Assembly (NCBI RefSeq): GCF_005155025.1
Contig: NZ_CP039731.1
Span: 2,914,001-2,978,000, forward strand
Direction of reading: 5' to 3'
Source: Aquitalea aquatilis
GTDB taxonomy: Bacteria > Pseudomonadota > Gammaproteobacteria > Burkholderiales > Chromobacteriaceae
Length of the DNA stretch: 64,000 bases
A program made the position numbers and the translations under genes. The notes beneath the pieces were generated by a model. That model had not been told where the DNA came from, ran no database searches, and worked only from the letters and a program-made list of their open reading frames with translations. Below, in pieces: positions 17,298-29,121 of the stretch (position 1 is the stretch's first letter; each line of letters starts with the position of its first letter).

Positions 17298-18104
17298 ATG
17301 ATGACGCCTACTGCTTTATATCCCCGGATTCAGGCGGCCTTGCTCAGTTCTGATGTGACAGACAAGCTGGCCGCCACGGAAGCCATTCATGCTGCCTGGC
17401 AGCGTGGTGAGCTGCTGCGTGAAGACGCACCCTTGACGCGTCTGCCGATGGCAGGCCATCCCGAGAAGCCTGAGCTGGTGCATGCCACCAAGGTGCCGCG
17501 CCGCCGTCCGGGTTCGCCGCAAGGCCAGCCCGCCATGCTGCATGCCATTGCCCATATCGAATTTAACGCCGTCAACCTGGCGCTGGATGCCGCCTGGCGC
17601 TTTCGCGACATGCCGGATGATTTTGTCAGCGACTGGCTGCGCATTGCGGCGGAGGAAGCTGGCCATTTCCGTCTGTTGCAGGGCAGGTTGCAGCAATTGG
17701 GCTATAGCTACGGCGACTTTCCTGCCCATAACGGTCTGTGGGAAATCTGCCATGTCACCGATCACGATGTGCTGGTACGCATGGCGCTGGTGCCGCGCGT
17801 GCTGGAAGCGCGTGGCCTGGATGCCAGCCCCGAGCTGCAACGCAAGCTGGCCAATATCGGCGATGAGGCCAGCATTGCCATTCTGGACATTATCCTGCGC
17901 GATGAGATCGGCCACGTGCAAGTGGGCAACCACTGGTTTCATTATCTGTGCCGGCAGCGTGCTCTGGGACCGATGGCAACCTTCAGCCGCCTGCTGCAAG
18001 AGTATGATCTGACGGCACATCGTGGCAGCTACAATGTCGATGCCCGACGGCTGGCGGGCTTTTCCGAGGCGGAGCTGCAGTGGTTGCAGCAAGCCAAGGA
18101 CTGA
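17298..18104 (+). CDS. DUF455 ferritin-like protein
   Basis: A 268-residue helical protein of the DUF455 family. It carries ferritin-like carboxylate/histidine motifs on successive helices: HIEFNAVNLALDAAW near 92, EEAGHFRLLQGRL near 120, EARGLDASP near 170 and RDEIGHVQVGNHWFHYLC near 200. This E...ExxH...E...ExxH arrangement suggests a dinuclear iron site. The family is sometimes described as related to the tRNA hydroxylase MiaE, but its reaction is not established. A small membrane protein starts 36 bp downstream. Confidence 0.8.
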   Translation: MMTPTALYPRIQAALLSSDVTDKLAATEAIHAAWQRGELLREDAPLTRLPMAGHPEKPELVHATKVPRRRPGSPQGQPAMLHAIAHIEFNAVNLALDAAWRFRDMPDDFVSDWLRIAAEEAGHFRLLQGRLQQLGYSYGDFPAHNGLWEICHVTDHDVLVRMALVPRVLEARGLDASPELQRKLANIGDEASIAILDIILRDEIGHVQVGNHWFHYLCRQRALGPMATFSRLLQEYDLTAHRGSYNVDARRLAGFSEAELQWLQQAKD

Positions 18105-18140
18105 GCACGCGGCTGGCTATTTCTATTCATGGAGTACTGC

Positions 18141-18356
18141 ATGCTTTACCGGCTTTTGTGGCGCTTGCGCCAGCAACGCAAACTGGCCCTTGGTGGCCTG
18201 CTGCTGGCTACGCTGTTGTTTGTGCTGTGTGCGGCCAGCCTGAGTGCACTGGACTTTGCCAGTGCTCCGGTTGCCAGTGTGATCTGTGTTTTGCTCATGC
18301 TGCCGGCCTTGCTGGTGCAGCTATTGATGCTGTGGGTGCTGGCGCAAAAACCCTGA
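18141..18356 (+). CDS. Small two-helix membrane protein
   Basis: A 71-residue protein with a short basic N-terminus (RLLWRLRQQRK) and two hydrophobic stretches (about 18-36 and 43-66), ending at KP. The ATG at 18141 is preceded by GGAG at 7 bp; an ATG at 18129 is also in frame. It lies 36 bp after the DUF455 gene and may share its transcript. I recognise no family. Confidence 0.5.
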   Translation: MLYRLLWRLRQQRKLALGGLLLATLLFVLCAASLSALDFASAPVASVICVLLMLPALLVQLLMLWVLAQKP

Positions 18357-18459
18357 CTGAAAAATGGCATTGAAAACAGTGATTTAATGTCGCATTGCTG
18401 CACGGCGTCAGGCTTGACGATGGCCGCGCAGACAGCGCATAATCGCGCCGCAACATAAG

Positions 18460-18490
18460 AAAAGGCCCCTGATACGGCGGGGCCTTTTTG
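18460..18490 (+). terminator. Terminator ahead of the unknown 139-residue protein
   Basis: Stem AAGGCCCC with GGGGCCTT (18462-18486) and a following T run. It ends 30 bp before the next start codon, so it could also act as a leader attenuator of that gene. Confidence 0.65.
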
Positions 18491-18519
18491 TTTTTACAGT
18501 TTTCGGAGATACCCGAATC

Positions 18520-18939
18520 ATGGACTATCAGGCGTTTTTGCGTCAGTTGGAATCCAGTACGCTGCCTGCATCCGACTTTACCCACCAGGCACATTTGTAT
18601 GCCGCCTGGGCTTATCGCCGCCAGTACCCGGCAGCCGAAGCGGCAGTGCGCTGCGCGCGCGCCTTTTCGCGTTTTGCCATGGCGCAGGGGGCGGCGGAAA
18701 AATACCACCACACCCTGACCATGTCGCTGTTGTCCATCCTGTACCACCGCGCCCAGCAGCAGCCTGCCATGCTGGAAGACTGGCCCGCCTTCCTCGCGAC
18801 CTGCGATGACGTGCTGCAAGATGCCCGGGCGGTGGTGCTGCAATATTACTCTGCTGACAGGCTGAACCAGGATGCCTCGCGTCGCGGCTTTGTCCCGCCG
18901 GATCGACTGCCGCTCCCCATTGCCTGCCTGTCACATTAA
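18520..18939 (+). CDS. Conserved-looking uncharacterised protein (139 residues)
   Basis: A soluble helical protein without signal or membrane segments. Residues FTHQAHLYAAWAYRR near 20-34 and EKYHHTLTMSLLSIL near 60-74 are histidine-rich amphipathic helices, and the C-terminus FVPPDRLPLP looks like a conserved tail. I believe similar proteins with FTH...H...W and KYHxTxT patterns occur widely in bacteria, but I know no function. It sits 15 bp upstream of trhP and probably shares a transcript with it. Confidence 0.6.
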   Translation: MDYQAFLRQLESSTLPASDFTHQAHLYAAWAYRRQYPAAEAAVRCARAFSRFAMAQGAAEKYHHTLTMSLLSILYHRAQQQPAMLEDWPAFLATCDDVLQDARAVVLQYYSADRLNQDASRRGFVPPDRLPLPIACLSH

Positions 18940-18954
18940 GGAAGCCAAGCCATC

Positions 18955-20301
18955 ATGATAAAAGCCCCGGAACTGCTGCTGCCTGCCGGCACGCTGGATA
19001 AAATGCGCGCCGCCTATGATTTTGGTGCCGATGCCGTCTATGCAGGCCAGCCGCGCTACTCGCTGCGTGCGCGTAATAACGACTTCAAGCTGGAAGAACT
19101 GAAAACAGGTATTGATGAAGCGCATGCGCGCGGCAAGCTGTTTTTCGTGGCCAGCAATCTGCTGCCGCATAACAGCAAGATCAAGACCTATATGGCGGAC
19201 ATGGAGCCGGTGATTGCCATGAAGCCGGACGCGCTGATCATGGCTGATCCGGGTCTGATCATGATGGTGCGTGAGCGCTGGCCCGAGGTGCCGGTGCATC
19301 TGTCGGTCCAGGCCAATACCGTTAACTATATGGGCGTGAAGTTCTGGCAGAAGCTGGGCGTGTCGCGCATCATCCTGTCGCGCGAGCTGAGCCTGGACGA
19401 GATTGCCGAAATCCGCCAGGAATGCCCGGATATCGAGCTGGAAGTATTTGTGCATGGCGCGCTGTGCATTGCTTACTCTGGCCGCTGCCTGCTGTCGGGC
19501 TATTTCAATCATCGTGATCCCAATCAGGGCACCTGTACCAATGCCTGCCGTTGGGATTACAAGATGCACGATACCCAGGATGACGACGCCGGCGATGTGC
19601 AAACCATCAAGCTGGACTTCAACAAAGCCCTGGAAGAAGCCAACCAGAGCTTTGCTGCCTGCGGCGGTGCCGAGCGCCATCCGCTGGCCGACAAGACCTA
19701 TCTGATCGAAGAGGGTAGCCGTCCGGGTGAGCTGATGCCCATCATCGAAGACGAGCATGGCACTTACATCATGAACTCCAAAGACCTGCGTGCGGTGGAG
19801 CAGGTGGAGAAGCTGGTGAAGATTGGCGTGGACTCGCTCAAGATTGAAGGTCGCACCAAGAGCCTGTACTACGTGGCGCGTACCGCCCAGGTGTATCGCC
19901 AGGCCATCGACGACGCTGTGGCAGGGCGTCCCTTCAATCTGGGCTTGCTGGCCGAGCTGGATGGTCTGGCCAATCGTGGCTACACCCCGGGCTTCCTGGA
20001 GCGTCATCAGACCCAGGATTACCAGAACTATCTGGATGGGCATTCCAAGGCCAAGCAAAGCCAGTATGTTGGCGATGTGCTGGAAGTCGATGCCGATGGC
20101 TGGGCGCTGGTGGAAGTGAAAAACCGCTTTGGAGTAGGCGATCGCATCGAGGTGATCCATCCGAACGGCAACCGTATCGTCGAGCTGAAGCAGATGACGC
20201 GCAATGGTGCGGCAGTTGAGCTGGCGGCCGGCAATGGCATGCAGGTACGTATTCCTGATATGGCCGGCATGGAAAAAGCCCTGTTGGCACGGTTGATCTG
20301 A
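18955..20301 (+). CDS. trhP: tRNA hydroxylation protein TrhP (YegQ), peptidase U32 family
   Basis: A 448-residue U32-family protein equivalent to E. coli YegQ, now TrhP, which acts in prephenate-dependent hydroxylation of uridine 34 in tRNAs to 5-hydroxyuridine. It is not a proven peptidase. The U32 signature EVFVHGALCIAYSGRCLLSGY is near residue 162, and further cysteines (GTCTNACRW) complete a likely iron-sulfur ligand set. The start has GGAAG 10 bp upstream. A terminator follows at 20340. Confidence 0.9.
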   Translation: MIKAPELLLPAGTLDKMRAAYDFGADAVYAGQPRYSLRARNNDFKLEELKTGIDEAHARGKLFFVASNLLPHNSKIKTYMADMEPVIAMKPDALIMADPGLIMMVRERWPEVPVHLSVQANTVNYMGVKFWQKLGVSRIILSRELSLDEIAEIRQECPDIELEVFVHGALCIAYSGRCLLSGYFNHRDPNQGTCTNACRWDYKMHDTQDDDAGDVQTIKLDFNKALEEANQSFAACGGAERHPLADKTYLIEEGSRPGELMPIIEDEHGTYIMNSKDLRAVEQVEKLVKIGVDSLKIEGRTKSLYYVARTAQVYRQAIDDAVAGRPFNLGLLAELDGLANRGYTPGFLERHQTQDYQNYLDGHSKAKQSQYVGDVLEVDADGWALVEVKNRFGVGDRIEVIHPNGNRIVELKQMTRNGAAVELAAGNGMQVRIPDMAGMEKALLARLI

Positions 20302-20339
20302 TCAAATGTAGCAGTGGTGTCGGAAGTTGCTAAAACGTG

Positions 20340-20372
20340 AGCGGATTGCCTGCAAGGGCCATCCGCTTTTCT
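20340..20372 (+). terminator. Terminator after trhP
   Basis: Stem GCGGATTGCC with GGCCATCCGC (20341-20366, one mismatch) followed by TTTTCTTT. Confidence 0.7.
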
Positions 20373-21213
20373 TTCGCCTGTTGCCACGGCAAATGCGGAC
20401 CGGATTTGATCTGTGGCAAATCTGCCTCAGCTTGCCGGGCGACAAGAAAAAATCTTTTTTGTCGGCCAGGCGGTGGCGGGCCGCGTTGAGTGTTCAGGGC
20501 CATTGTTGCCTGCCGCAGATAAGCAGGTAGGTGCGGGGCGTGTCCGGATCTTGCTAAAGCCTTGAAACATCAGGCTGAGCGCTGTTTTTGATCATATGTA
20601 TAGGCAAATTTGCCCTGTACGGCGGTTTATGCTGAAGGAAATGATCAGATGTTCAGAATAGTAAACACGGACCGCCGTCAAGAGCATTCGGGTGTTGAAT
20701 TTTTTGCGCTGCAAAATAAATTCATGTTGCGGCTGAATGTCTTTGTGGTTAAAAAGCTGTAACACCTCACCACAGATTGTGGATTTTATTAAACATTACA
20801 GAGGTGCTATCTACAGTGGAGGAGGCTTGGTAATGGGGAAGGTCTACCCTTGCGGGAAACAGGCAGCAAACGGTCAGTGCAATGCGCTGCCCTGCCAGCC
20901 GGTTTCCACAGGTTTCCTGTGAAAATAATAAATATAGGACGACTCGTGGCCTGCGCCGCAAGCTCGTTGTCTCTTGCCTGACACTTGCCGGGTCCAACTG
21001 GGATAGCAATAGCCAGAGTGGATAGGATGGGGTTATAACTGTTGTGCACGAATATTGCTTGATACCTATGCGTGCCATTGTTGCCCCAGGTTTGGCGCTG
21101 ACCGGATTTGAGGGGAAAACCCCGGACGGTCAACAGGAGGTGCAGTTCATCAGGTCCCTGAGTCCCCAGACAACAGGGAGTTTATGGTCTTGCAATACAT
21201 TAGGAAGCCTGTA
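20373..21213 (+). other. Long apparently non-coding interval before potF
   Basis: About 840 bp with only short, unconvincing frames. Visible structure: a 12-bp palindrome GGCAAATTTGCC at 20603-20614; an 8-bp inverted repeat ACGGCGGT (20619-20626) and ACCGCCGT (20671-20678) 44 bp apart; a hairpin CCACA-GAT-TGTGG near 20770 nested inside CACCTC/GAGGTG; and a hairpin CACAGG-TTT-CCTGTG at 20907-20921. A regulatory leader for the polyamine genes, a small RNA or a degraded gene are all possible. I see no tRNA and no known riboswitch core. Confidence 0.4.
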
Positions 21214-22314
21214 ATGAAGAAGAAACTTGTCAAGAAAGTGCTGTGTTCGCTGCTTCTGCTGTTGCCTAGTGCAGGCGTACTGGCAGAAGACAAGGTACTG
21301 AACGTCTACAACTGGTCCGACTACATCGCCAAGAGCACCATTCCTGGCTTTGAAAAGCAGTCCGGGGTCAAGGTCAAGTACGACGTCTACGACAGCGACG
21401 ATACCCTGCAAGCCAAGATGATGACCGGCCGTGCCGGTTACGACATCGTGGTGCCTACTTCCAACTTCATGGCCAAGCAGATCGAGGCCGGTATCTACCA
21501 GAAGCTGGACAAGTCCAAGATCCCCAATCTGGCGAATCTGGACAAGGCGCTGATGGCCAAGATCCAGGATGCCGATCCGGGCAATGCGCACGGCGTGCCG
21601 TGGGCTTATGGTACCGATGGCCTGGGTTACAACTTCACCAAGGTCAAGGCCATCCTCGGCAAGGACACCCCGCTGGATAGCTGGGACATCCTGTTTGACC
21701 CGAAATACGTTTCCAAGCTGAAGGGCTGTGGCGTTTCGGTACTGGATCAGGCCAATGACGTATTCGCCGTTACCCTGCATCATCTGGGCAAAGATCCCAA
21801 CAGCAAGAACCCGGCCGACTACCAGGCTGCCTTCGAACTGCTGAAGAAAATCCGCCCCTACATCACCCAGTTCAACTCTTCCGGCTATATCAATGACCTG
21901 GCCAACGGCGACATCTGCCTGGCGCTGGGCTGGTCTGGCGACGTTAACATCGCCAAGCATCGTGCTGCCGAAGCCAAGCGTACCTACCAGCTGGGCTATG
22001 TGATTCCCAAGTCCGGCGCACCGATCTGGTTTGACGTGATGGTGATCCCGAAAGATGCACCGCATGTCGATGCCGCCCTCAAGTGGATCAACTACATCGA
22101 AAATCCGGAAGTCAATGCCGCGATTACCGACGAAGTGTTCTATCCAACGGCCAATGCGGCTGCCCGCAAGTTCGTGAAGCCGGAAATCGCCAACGATCCG
22201 TCCATCTACCCGCCGGAATCGGTCATGAAGACCTTGTTCCTGCTCAAACCGCTGCCGTCTGACATCATGCGTCTGCAGAACCGTCTGTGGACCCAGTTGA
22301 AGACTGGCCGCTAA
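21214..22314 (+). CDS. potF: Polyamine (putrescine/spermidine) ABC transporter, periplasmic binding protein
   Basis: A 366-residue secreted protein of the PotD/PotF family. A lysine-rich signal peptide (KKKLVKKVLCSLLLLLPSAGVLA) precedes a mature start at about EDKVLNVYNWSDYI, the classic family opening. Other markers are the DTLQAKMMTGRAGYD and GDICLALGWSGDV segments. I chose the ATG at 21214, which has AGGAAG 7 bp upstream, over the frame's earlier ATG at 21184. It delivers polyamines to the PotH/PotI permease encoded 290 bp downstream. The ATPase gene that usually follows (potG) is absent. Confidence 0.93.
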   Translation: MKKKLVKKVLCSLLLLLPSAGVLAEDKVLNVYNWSDYIAKSTIPGFEKQSGVKVKYDVYDSDDTLQAKMMTGRAGYDIVVPTSNFMAKQIEAGIYQKLDKSKIPNLANLDKALMAKIQDADPGNAHGVPWAYGTDGLGYNFTKVKAILGKDTPLDSWDILFDPKYVSKLKGCGVSVLDQANDVFAVTLHHLGKDPNSKNPADYQAAFELLKKIRPYITQFNSSGYINDLANGDICLALGWSGDVNIAKHRAAEAKRTYQLGYVIPKSGAPIWFDVMVIPKDAPHVDAALKWINYIENPEVNAAITDEVFYPTANAAARKFVKPEIANDPSIYPPESVMKTLFLLKPLPSDIMRLQNRLWTQLKTGR

Positions 22315-22325
22315 ACCGTGTCCTG

Positions 22326-22355
22326 ACCGGCCGGGTGGATGTTCGCCCGGCTGGT
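22326..22355 (+). repeat. Intercistronic hairpin after potF
   Basis: Ten-bp stem ACCGGCCGGG with CCCGGCTGGT (one G-T pair) and a 10-nt loop, not followed by a T run. It looks like an RNA-stabilising or attenuating hairpin rather than a full terminator. The rest of the 22315-22603 gap, where potG would be expected, has no frame that I can support. Confidence 0.55.
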
Positions 22356-22603
22356 TCTGACCTGCACGGTCCCTTGGCCAAGTGCCGCAGGGATTGATGC
22401 AACAGCCGCTGCTACCGTATTGCCGGAACAGCAGATGGCTAAGAAAAAGTAGTACTGGAGTGAGGGTTACAGTCTGGTTCTGGAGAGCCGGGCTGTAGTG
22501 AAACGTAAGTCATCACATCAGGGCGAGTCGTGACAGGGCCTTGATATGATGGCTGTAAAGATGTGCTTGGCAAGCCGGTCCCACCGGCCAAGTGGTGCTA
22601 AAC

Positions 22604-23512
22604 ATGAAAAGTCTCAATTTTAGTCGATGGTTTCCGTCCGGCAGGACTACCGTCATTGGTGTTCCCTTCCTGTTTTTGTTTGTGTTTTTCCTGCTGCCCT
22701 TCCTGCTGGTAGTGGGCATCAGCTTCTCGCAGCAGCAACTGGGCATTCCGCCCTATACGCCGCTGACCAAGATGGAAGACGACGTCTTCACCCTGGTGCT
22801 CAATATCGGCCACTACAAGTTCATGCTGGGTGACGATCTGTATTTCGCCACCTATATCAGCTCGGTGAAGATGGCTTTTGTCTCCACCGTACTGTGCCTG
22901 CTGATCGGCTACCCCATGGCCTATTACATCGCCCGTGCGTCCGAGTCTGCTCGTGACACGCTGATGATGATGGTGATGCTGCCGTTCTGGACTTCCTACC
23001 TGATTCGCGTCTACGCCTGGATCGGCATTCTCAAGAACGATGGTTTCCTGAACCAGTTCCTGATGTGGCTGGGTGTCATCGATACGCCGCTGCGGCTCTA
23101 TCACACCAACTGGGGCGTGTATATCGGCATGGTGTTCTCCTACCTGCCTTTCATGATCATGCCGCTGTATGCGCATCTGGTGAAAATGGACCTGCGTCTG
23201 CTGGAGGCCGCCTATGACCTGGGTGCCCGTCCGTGGAAGGCATTTGTCCAGGTGACCTTGCCGCTGTCGAAAAACGGCATCATCGCCGGCAGCCTGCTGG
23301 TATTCATTCCGGCGGTGGGCGAGTACGTGATTCCGGAACTGCTGGGTGGTTCGGACACGCTGATGATCGGCCGCGTAATGTGGGACGAATTCTTTAACAA
23401 TATGGACTGGCCGATGGCTGCAACCGTGACCTGCGCCATGGTGCTGCTGCTGCTGGTGCCGATGGCCCTGTTCCAGCATTACCAAGCAAAAGTGATGGAG
23501 GAAGTGAAATGA
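22604..23512 (+). CDS. potH: Polyamine ABC transporter permease PotH
   Basis: A 302-residue inner-membrane permease with about six helices, the first at VIGVPFLFLFVFFLLPFLLVVGISF. The cytoplasmic coupling loop for the ATPase is evident as EAAYDLGARPWKAFVQVTLP near residue 205. The ATG at 22604 is preferred to one 12 bp upstream. It pairs with PotI, whose start overlaps its stop by 4 bp. Together with PotF it should import putrescine or a related polyamine, but it needs an ATPase encoded elsewhere. Confidence 0.92.
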   Translation: MKSLNFSRWFPSGRTTVIGVPFLFLFVFFLLPFLLVVGISFSQQQLGIPPYTPLTKMEDDVFTLVLNIGHYKFMLGDDLYFATYISSVKMAFVSTVLCLLIGYPMAYYIARASESARDTLMMMVMLPFWTSYLIRVYAWIGILKNDGFLNQFLMWLGVIDTPLRLYHTNWGVYIGMVFSYLPFMIMPLYAHLVKMDLRLLEAAYDLGARPWKAFVQVTLPLSKNGIIAGSLLVFIPAVGEYVIPELLGGSDTLMIGRVMWDEFFNNMDWPMAATVTCAMVLLLLVPMALFQHYQAKVMEEVK

Positions 23513-24354
23513 GCACGATGAAACCCAGCAAGCCGCTGTCGTATGCGGTACTTGGCTTCGGCTACTCCTTCCTTTATCTGCCCATCGTGTTGCTGATCAT
23601 CTACTCGTTCAACGAGTCCAAGCTGGTGACGGTGTGGTCGGGTTTTTCCACCAAGTGGTATTGGGCACTGCTGGAAGATGACGAGCTGATCAATGCCGCC
23701 CTGCTCAGTATCAAGATCGCCCTGATGACGGCTACCGCCGCCGTAGTGATTGGCACCTGGGCGGGTTTCGTGATGGCGCGGCTCAACCGCTTCCGCCTGT
23801 TTCCGTTGTTTGCCGGCATGATCAATGCGCCGCTGGTGATTCCTGAAGTGATTCAGGGTATCTCGCTGCTGCTGCTGTTTGTGGCCATGGAGCAAACATT
23901 CGGCTGGCCGGAAGGGCGGGGCGTGTTCACCATCTGGATCGGTCACGTGATGCTCTGCGTGTCCTATGTGGCCATCGTGGTGCAGTCCCGTGTGCGTGAA
24001 CTGAACCGTTCGCTGGAAGAAGCTGCCATGGATCTGGGGGCGCGTCCGCTCAAGGTGTTCTTCGTGATCACCCTGCCGCTGATCTCCCAGGCACTGGTGT
24101 CCGGCTGGCTGCTGTCCTTCACCCTGTCGCTGGATGACCTGGTGCTGACTGCCTTCCTGTCCGGCCCGGGTTCCACCACGCTGCCGATGGTGATCTTCTC
24201 CCGTGTCCGTCTGGGTCTGAACCCGGAAATGAACGCCTTGGCCACCCTGTTCATCATCGTGGTGTCGGTAGGTGTCGTGGTGGGCAATCTGTACATGCGC
24301 TCGGTACAGCGCAAGCGTGATCGTGAAATGCAACTAGCCTTCAATCAGGCGTAA
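23509..24354 (+). CDS. potI: Polyamine ABC transporter permease PotI
   Basis: A 281-residue second permease subunit. It has six predicted helices and the ATPase-coupling motif EEAAMDLGARPLKVFFVITLP near residue 170. The ATG overlaps the potH stop (ATGA), indicating translational coupling. The N-terminal half (GYSFLYLPIVLLIIYSFNESKLVTVWSGFSTKWY) is characteristic of PotC/PotI subunits. A terminator lies about 30 bp downstream, so the operon as present is potF-potH-potI. Confidence 0.92.
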   Translation: MSTMKPSKPLSYAVLGFGYSFLYLPIVLLIIYSFNESKLVTVWSGFSTKWYWALLEDDELINAALLSIKIALMTATAAVVIGTWAGFVMARLNRFRLFPLFAGMINAPLVIPEVIQGISLLLLFVAMEQTFGWPEGRGVFTIWIGHVMLCVSYVAIVVQSRVRELNRSLEEAAMDLGARPLKVFFVITLPLISQALVSGWLLSFTLSLDDLVLTAFLSGPGSTTLPMVIFSRVRLGLNPEMNALATLFIIVVSVGVVVGNLYMRSVQRKRDREMQLAFNQA

Positions 24355-24383
24355 GCCGGGAAGACAAGTCGTAGGTAACGACG

Positions 24384-24431
24384 GGGGCAGCAGCAGGGAT
24401 AACACAGCATTCCGGTTGCTGCCCCTTTTTT
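24384..24431 (+). terminator. Terminator after potI
   Basis: Stem GGGGCAGC (24384-24391) with GCTGCCCC (24418-24425) followed by TTTTTT. It separates the polyamine genes from the outer-membrane protein gene. Confidence 0.8.
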
Positions 24432-24486
24432 GTACGTGCAGTGAAAACAACGTGGTATCCATGCAGTAGTACAAGGGAGAAGTGTG

Positions 24487-25944
24487 ATGAAGAAATTGTT
24501 GATCAGTGCACTGATCGCAGGTCTTCCCGGCGTAGCCATGGCTGATGCCAAGGGAGACGAGATCGCCAAGCTGAAGGCCCAGTTAGAGGCCCTGCAGGCG
24601 CAAATGCAGCAGTTGCAGAAAGCGGTGAATGCGGCAACCGCTGCCAAGGCGCCGGAGGCGGATGATGCCAATACCGAGCTGAAGCAGCGTGTGGCGGGGA
24701 TGGAAATGAAGGTGGACAAGCTGACGACCGACGCCAGCGAAGGCCCGATTGCCGGCCTGAGCGTGACCGGCTATCTGGATCCCACCTATCTGTATAACCG
24801 CAGTGGCAAGAGCTCGGGCTTCCAGTTCGTCAACCACAATAGTGGTTATGCCTATACCAACAGCACCTTCGGCGATGTCTATCTGGACATCAAGAAAACC
24901 TTCGGGGTAGGCCCGATGGCGCCGAGTGCCGAAATCACCATTCTGCCTAATCGTGGTTCGGGCAATACCCTGCTGGATGGCGGTGGCACCAACAACATCA
25001 TCAATACCGCGATGATCAACTTCCCGGTATCCGATACCACCCAGTTGGTGGCCGGCCTGATGAATAGCTTTGGTGGCTACGAAGTGCAGCAGTCTAACCA
25101 GATGAACACCATTACCCATGGCCTGCTGTATGACTTCAGCGATCCGGGCAGTTATGTGGGTGCCGGTTTCAACTGGGCGCATGGCGCGTGGGCCACCAAG
25201 TTCATGATTGCCAACGAGCAGTTCCGCACCTCGGCCAATTCGGTGGATACCAATAATGGCAAGTCGGCCAATAACACGCCCAGTGTGACCGGCCGCTTTG
25301 ACTACACCTGGAGCAGTGCGCTGGATATTGGCGCTTCGGCCAATGTGGGGCGTCAGTCGCTGCTGGCGCATACCGATTCCAGTGGCACTGCAGACAAGAC
25401 CTACGGCTATCAGGGCTCGTCCAGCAACCCGTATAGCAATTACTACTTTGCCGAGCTGGATGCCACTTACACCATGACCGACGGCGTGCTGAATGCCGAG
25501 CTGGATTATGGCCGGCAGAAACAGGCGGCCTGGAATGGTGGCGATGCCGTCTGGTACGGTTTCTCGCTGTTGGCACACCAGAAGTGGAGTAGCGAGCTGT
25601 TTGGCCGCATGGGTGCCACGCTGCGTTACGACTACCTGAATGACAGCAAGAACGGTGGCGGTGGCGGTGGTATTGCCCTGGGGCAGTCGAGCGGTGTTGA
25701 TGGCACTAACGGCTTTGGCATCTCCCAGGCTTGCTTCAGCAATAGCACAGCCAATGGTACCGACTGCTCGGGCGCTACCCGTCAGGCGTTGACTGCGGCC
25801 TTGCTGTTCTACCCGACCGATCAGCTGACCCTGAAGATGGAATACCGCCACGACTGGGCCAATCGCGACGTGTTCCTGCGTAACGATGGTAACTATCGCA
25901 AGAGCAACGACATCTTTGCTGCTCAGGCGGTGTACAGCTTCTGA
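24487..25944 (+). CDS. DUF3138-type outer-membrane protein (porin-like)
   Basis: A 485-residue secreted protein. A signal peptide (MKKLLISALIAGLPGVAMA) is followed by a short coiled coil of about 45 residues (EIAKLKAQLEALQAQMQQLQKAV), then alternating beta-strand sequence ending in a terminal aromatic (AVYSF), the usual sorting signal of outer-membrane beta barrels. The arrangement matches the betaproteobacterial DUF3138 family of predicted porins. The coiled coil could form a trimer stalk or contact the peptidoglycan. Its position after potFHI suggests, but does not show, a role in solute entry. AGGGAG lies 8 bp before the ATG. Confidence 0.8.
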   Translation: MKKLLISALIAGLPGVAMADAKGDEIAKLKAQLEALQAQMQQLQKAVNAATAAKAPEADDANTELKQRVAGMEMKVDKLTTDASEGPIAGLSVTGYLDPTYLYNRSGKSSGFQFVNHNSGYAYTNSTFGDVYLDIKKTFGVGPMAPSAEITILPNRGSGNTLLDGGGTNNIINTAMINFPVSDTTQLVAGLMNSFGGYEVQQSNQMNTITHGLLYDFSDPGSYVGAGFNWAHGAWATKFMIANEQFRTSANSVDTNNGKSANNTPSVTGRFDYTWSSALDIGASANVGRQSLLAHTDSSGTADKTYGYQGSSSNPYSNYYFAELDATYTMTDGVLNAELDYGRQKQAAWNGGDAVWYGFSLLAHQKWSSELFGRMGATLRYDYLNDSKNGGGGGGIALGQSSGVDGTNGFGISQACFSNSTANGTDCSGATRQALTAALLFYPTDQLTLKMEYRHDWANRDVFLRNDGNYRKSNDIFAAQAVYSF

Positions 25945-25967
25945 TTGCTGGACTGCTTCACTGCTCG

Positions 25968-25993
25968 AATGGCCTCCACTGGAGGCCATTTTT
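25968..25993 (+). terminator. Terminator after the DUF3138 gene
   Basis: Perfect stem AATGGCCTCC-ACT-GGAGGCCATT followed by TTT. Confidence 0.85.
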
Positions 25994-26084
25994 CATGGGA
26001 TTCCCTTTGCCGGTTTCCTGTTTTGGCTTGGCAAAGCAGGGCCGGGGCGGCACACTCAGGGCATTGTCCTTGTTGGAATGCTTC

Positions 26085-29014
<2,930 letters not shown>

Positions 29015-29036
29015 GCCAGTGTTGCTGGCCTGACAT

Positions 29037-29069
29037 GAAAAACGCCCTGAAATATCAGGGCGTTTTCTT
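29037..29069 (+). terminator. Terminator after argS
   Basis: Stem AAAACGCCCTGA-AATA-TCAGGGCGTTTT with a following T-rich run. Confidence 0.85.
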
Positions 29070-29121
29070 TTGCTGATGGCCGGTGAGGCGCAACGCAGGA
29101 GCGGCGGTTCTGTTGGTGCGT

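Noticed and set aside
18931-20160. A 409-codon frame opposite trhP
   Set aside because: Antisense shadow of a recognisable U32-family gene.
20737-20922. A 61-codon frame in the long intergenic region
   Set aside because: No ribosome site, cysteine/glycine-rich random composition, and it overlaps hairpins.
20810-20925. Possible cobalamin riboswitch before potF
   Set aside because: Fragments such as ATGGGGAAGG and GCTGCCCTGCC are suggestive, but the invariant GCCCCCGCAACTG core is missing and the downstream genes are for polyamines.
24583-25989. A 468-codon frame opposite the DUF3138 gene
   Set aside because: Antisense shadow; the plus strand has signal peptide, coiled coil and terminal aromatic as expected of a real outer-membrane protein.
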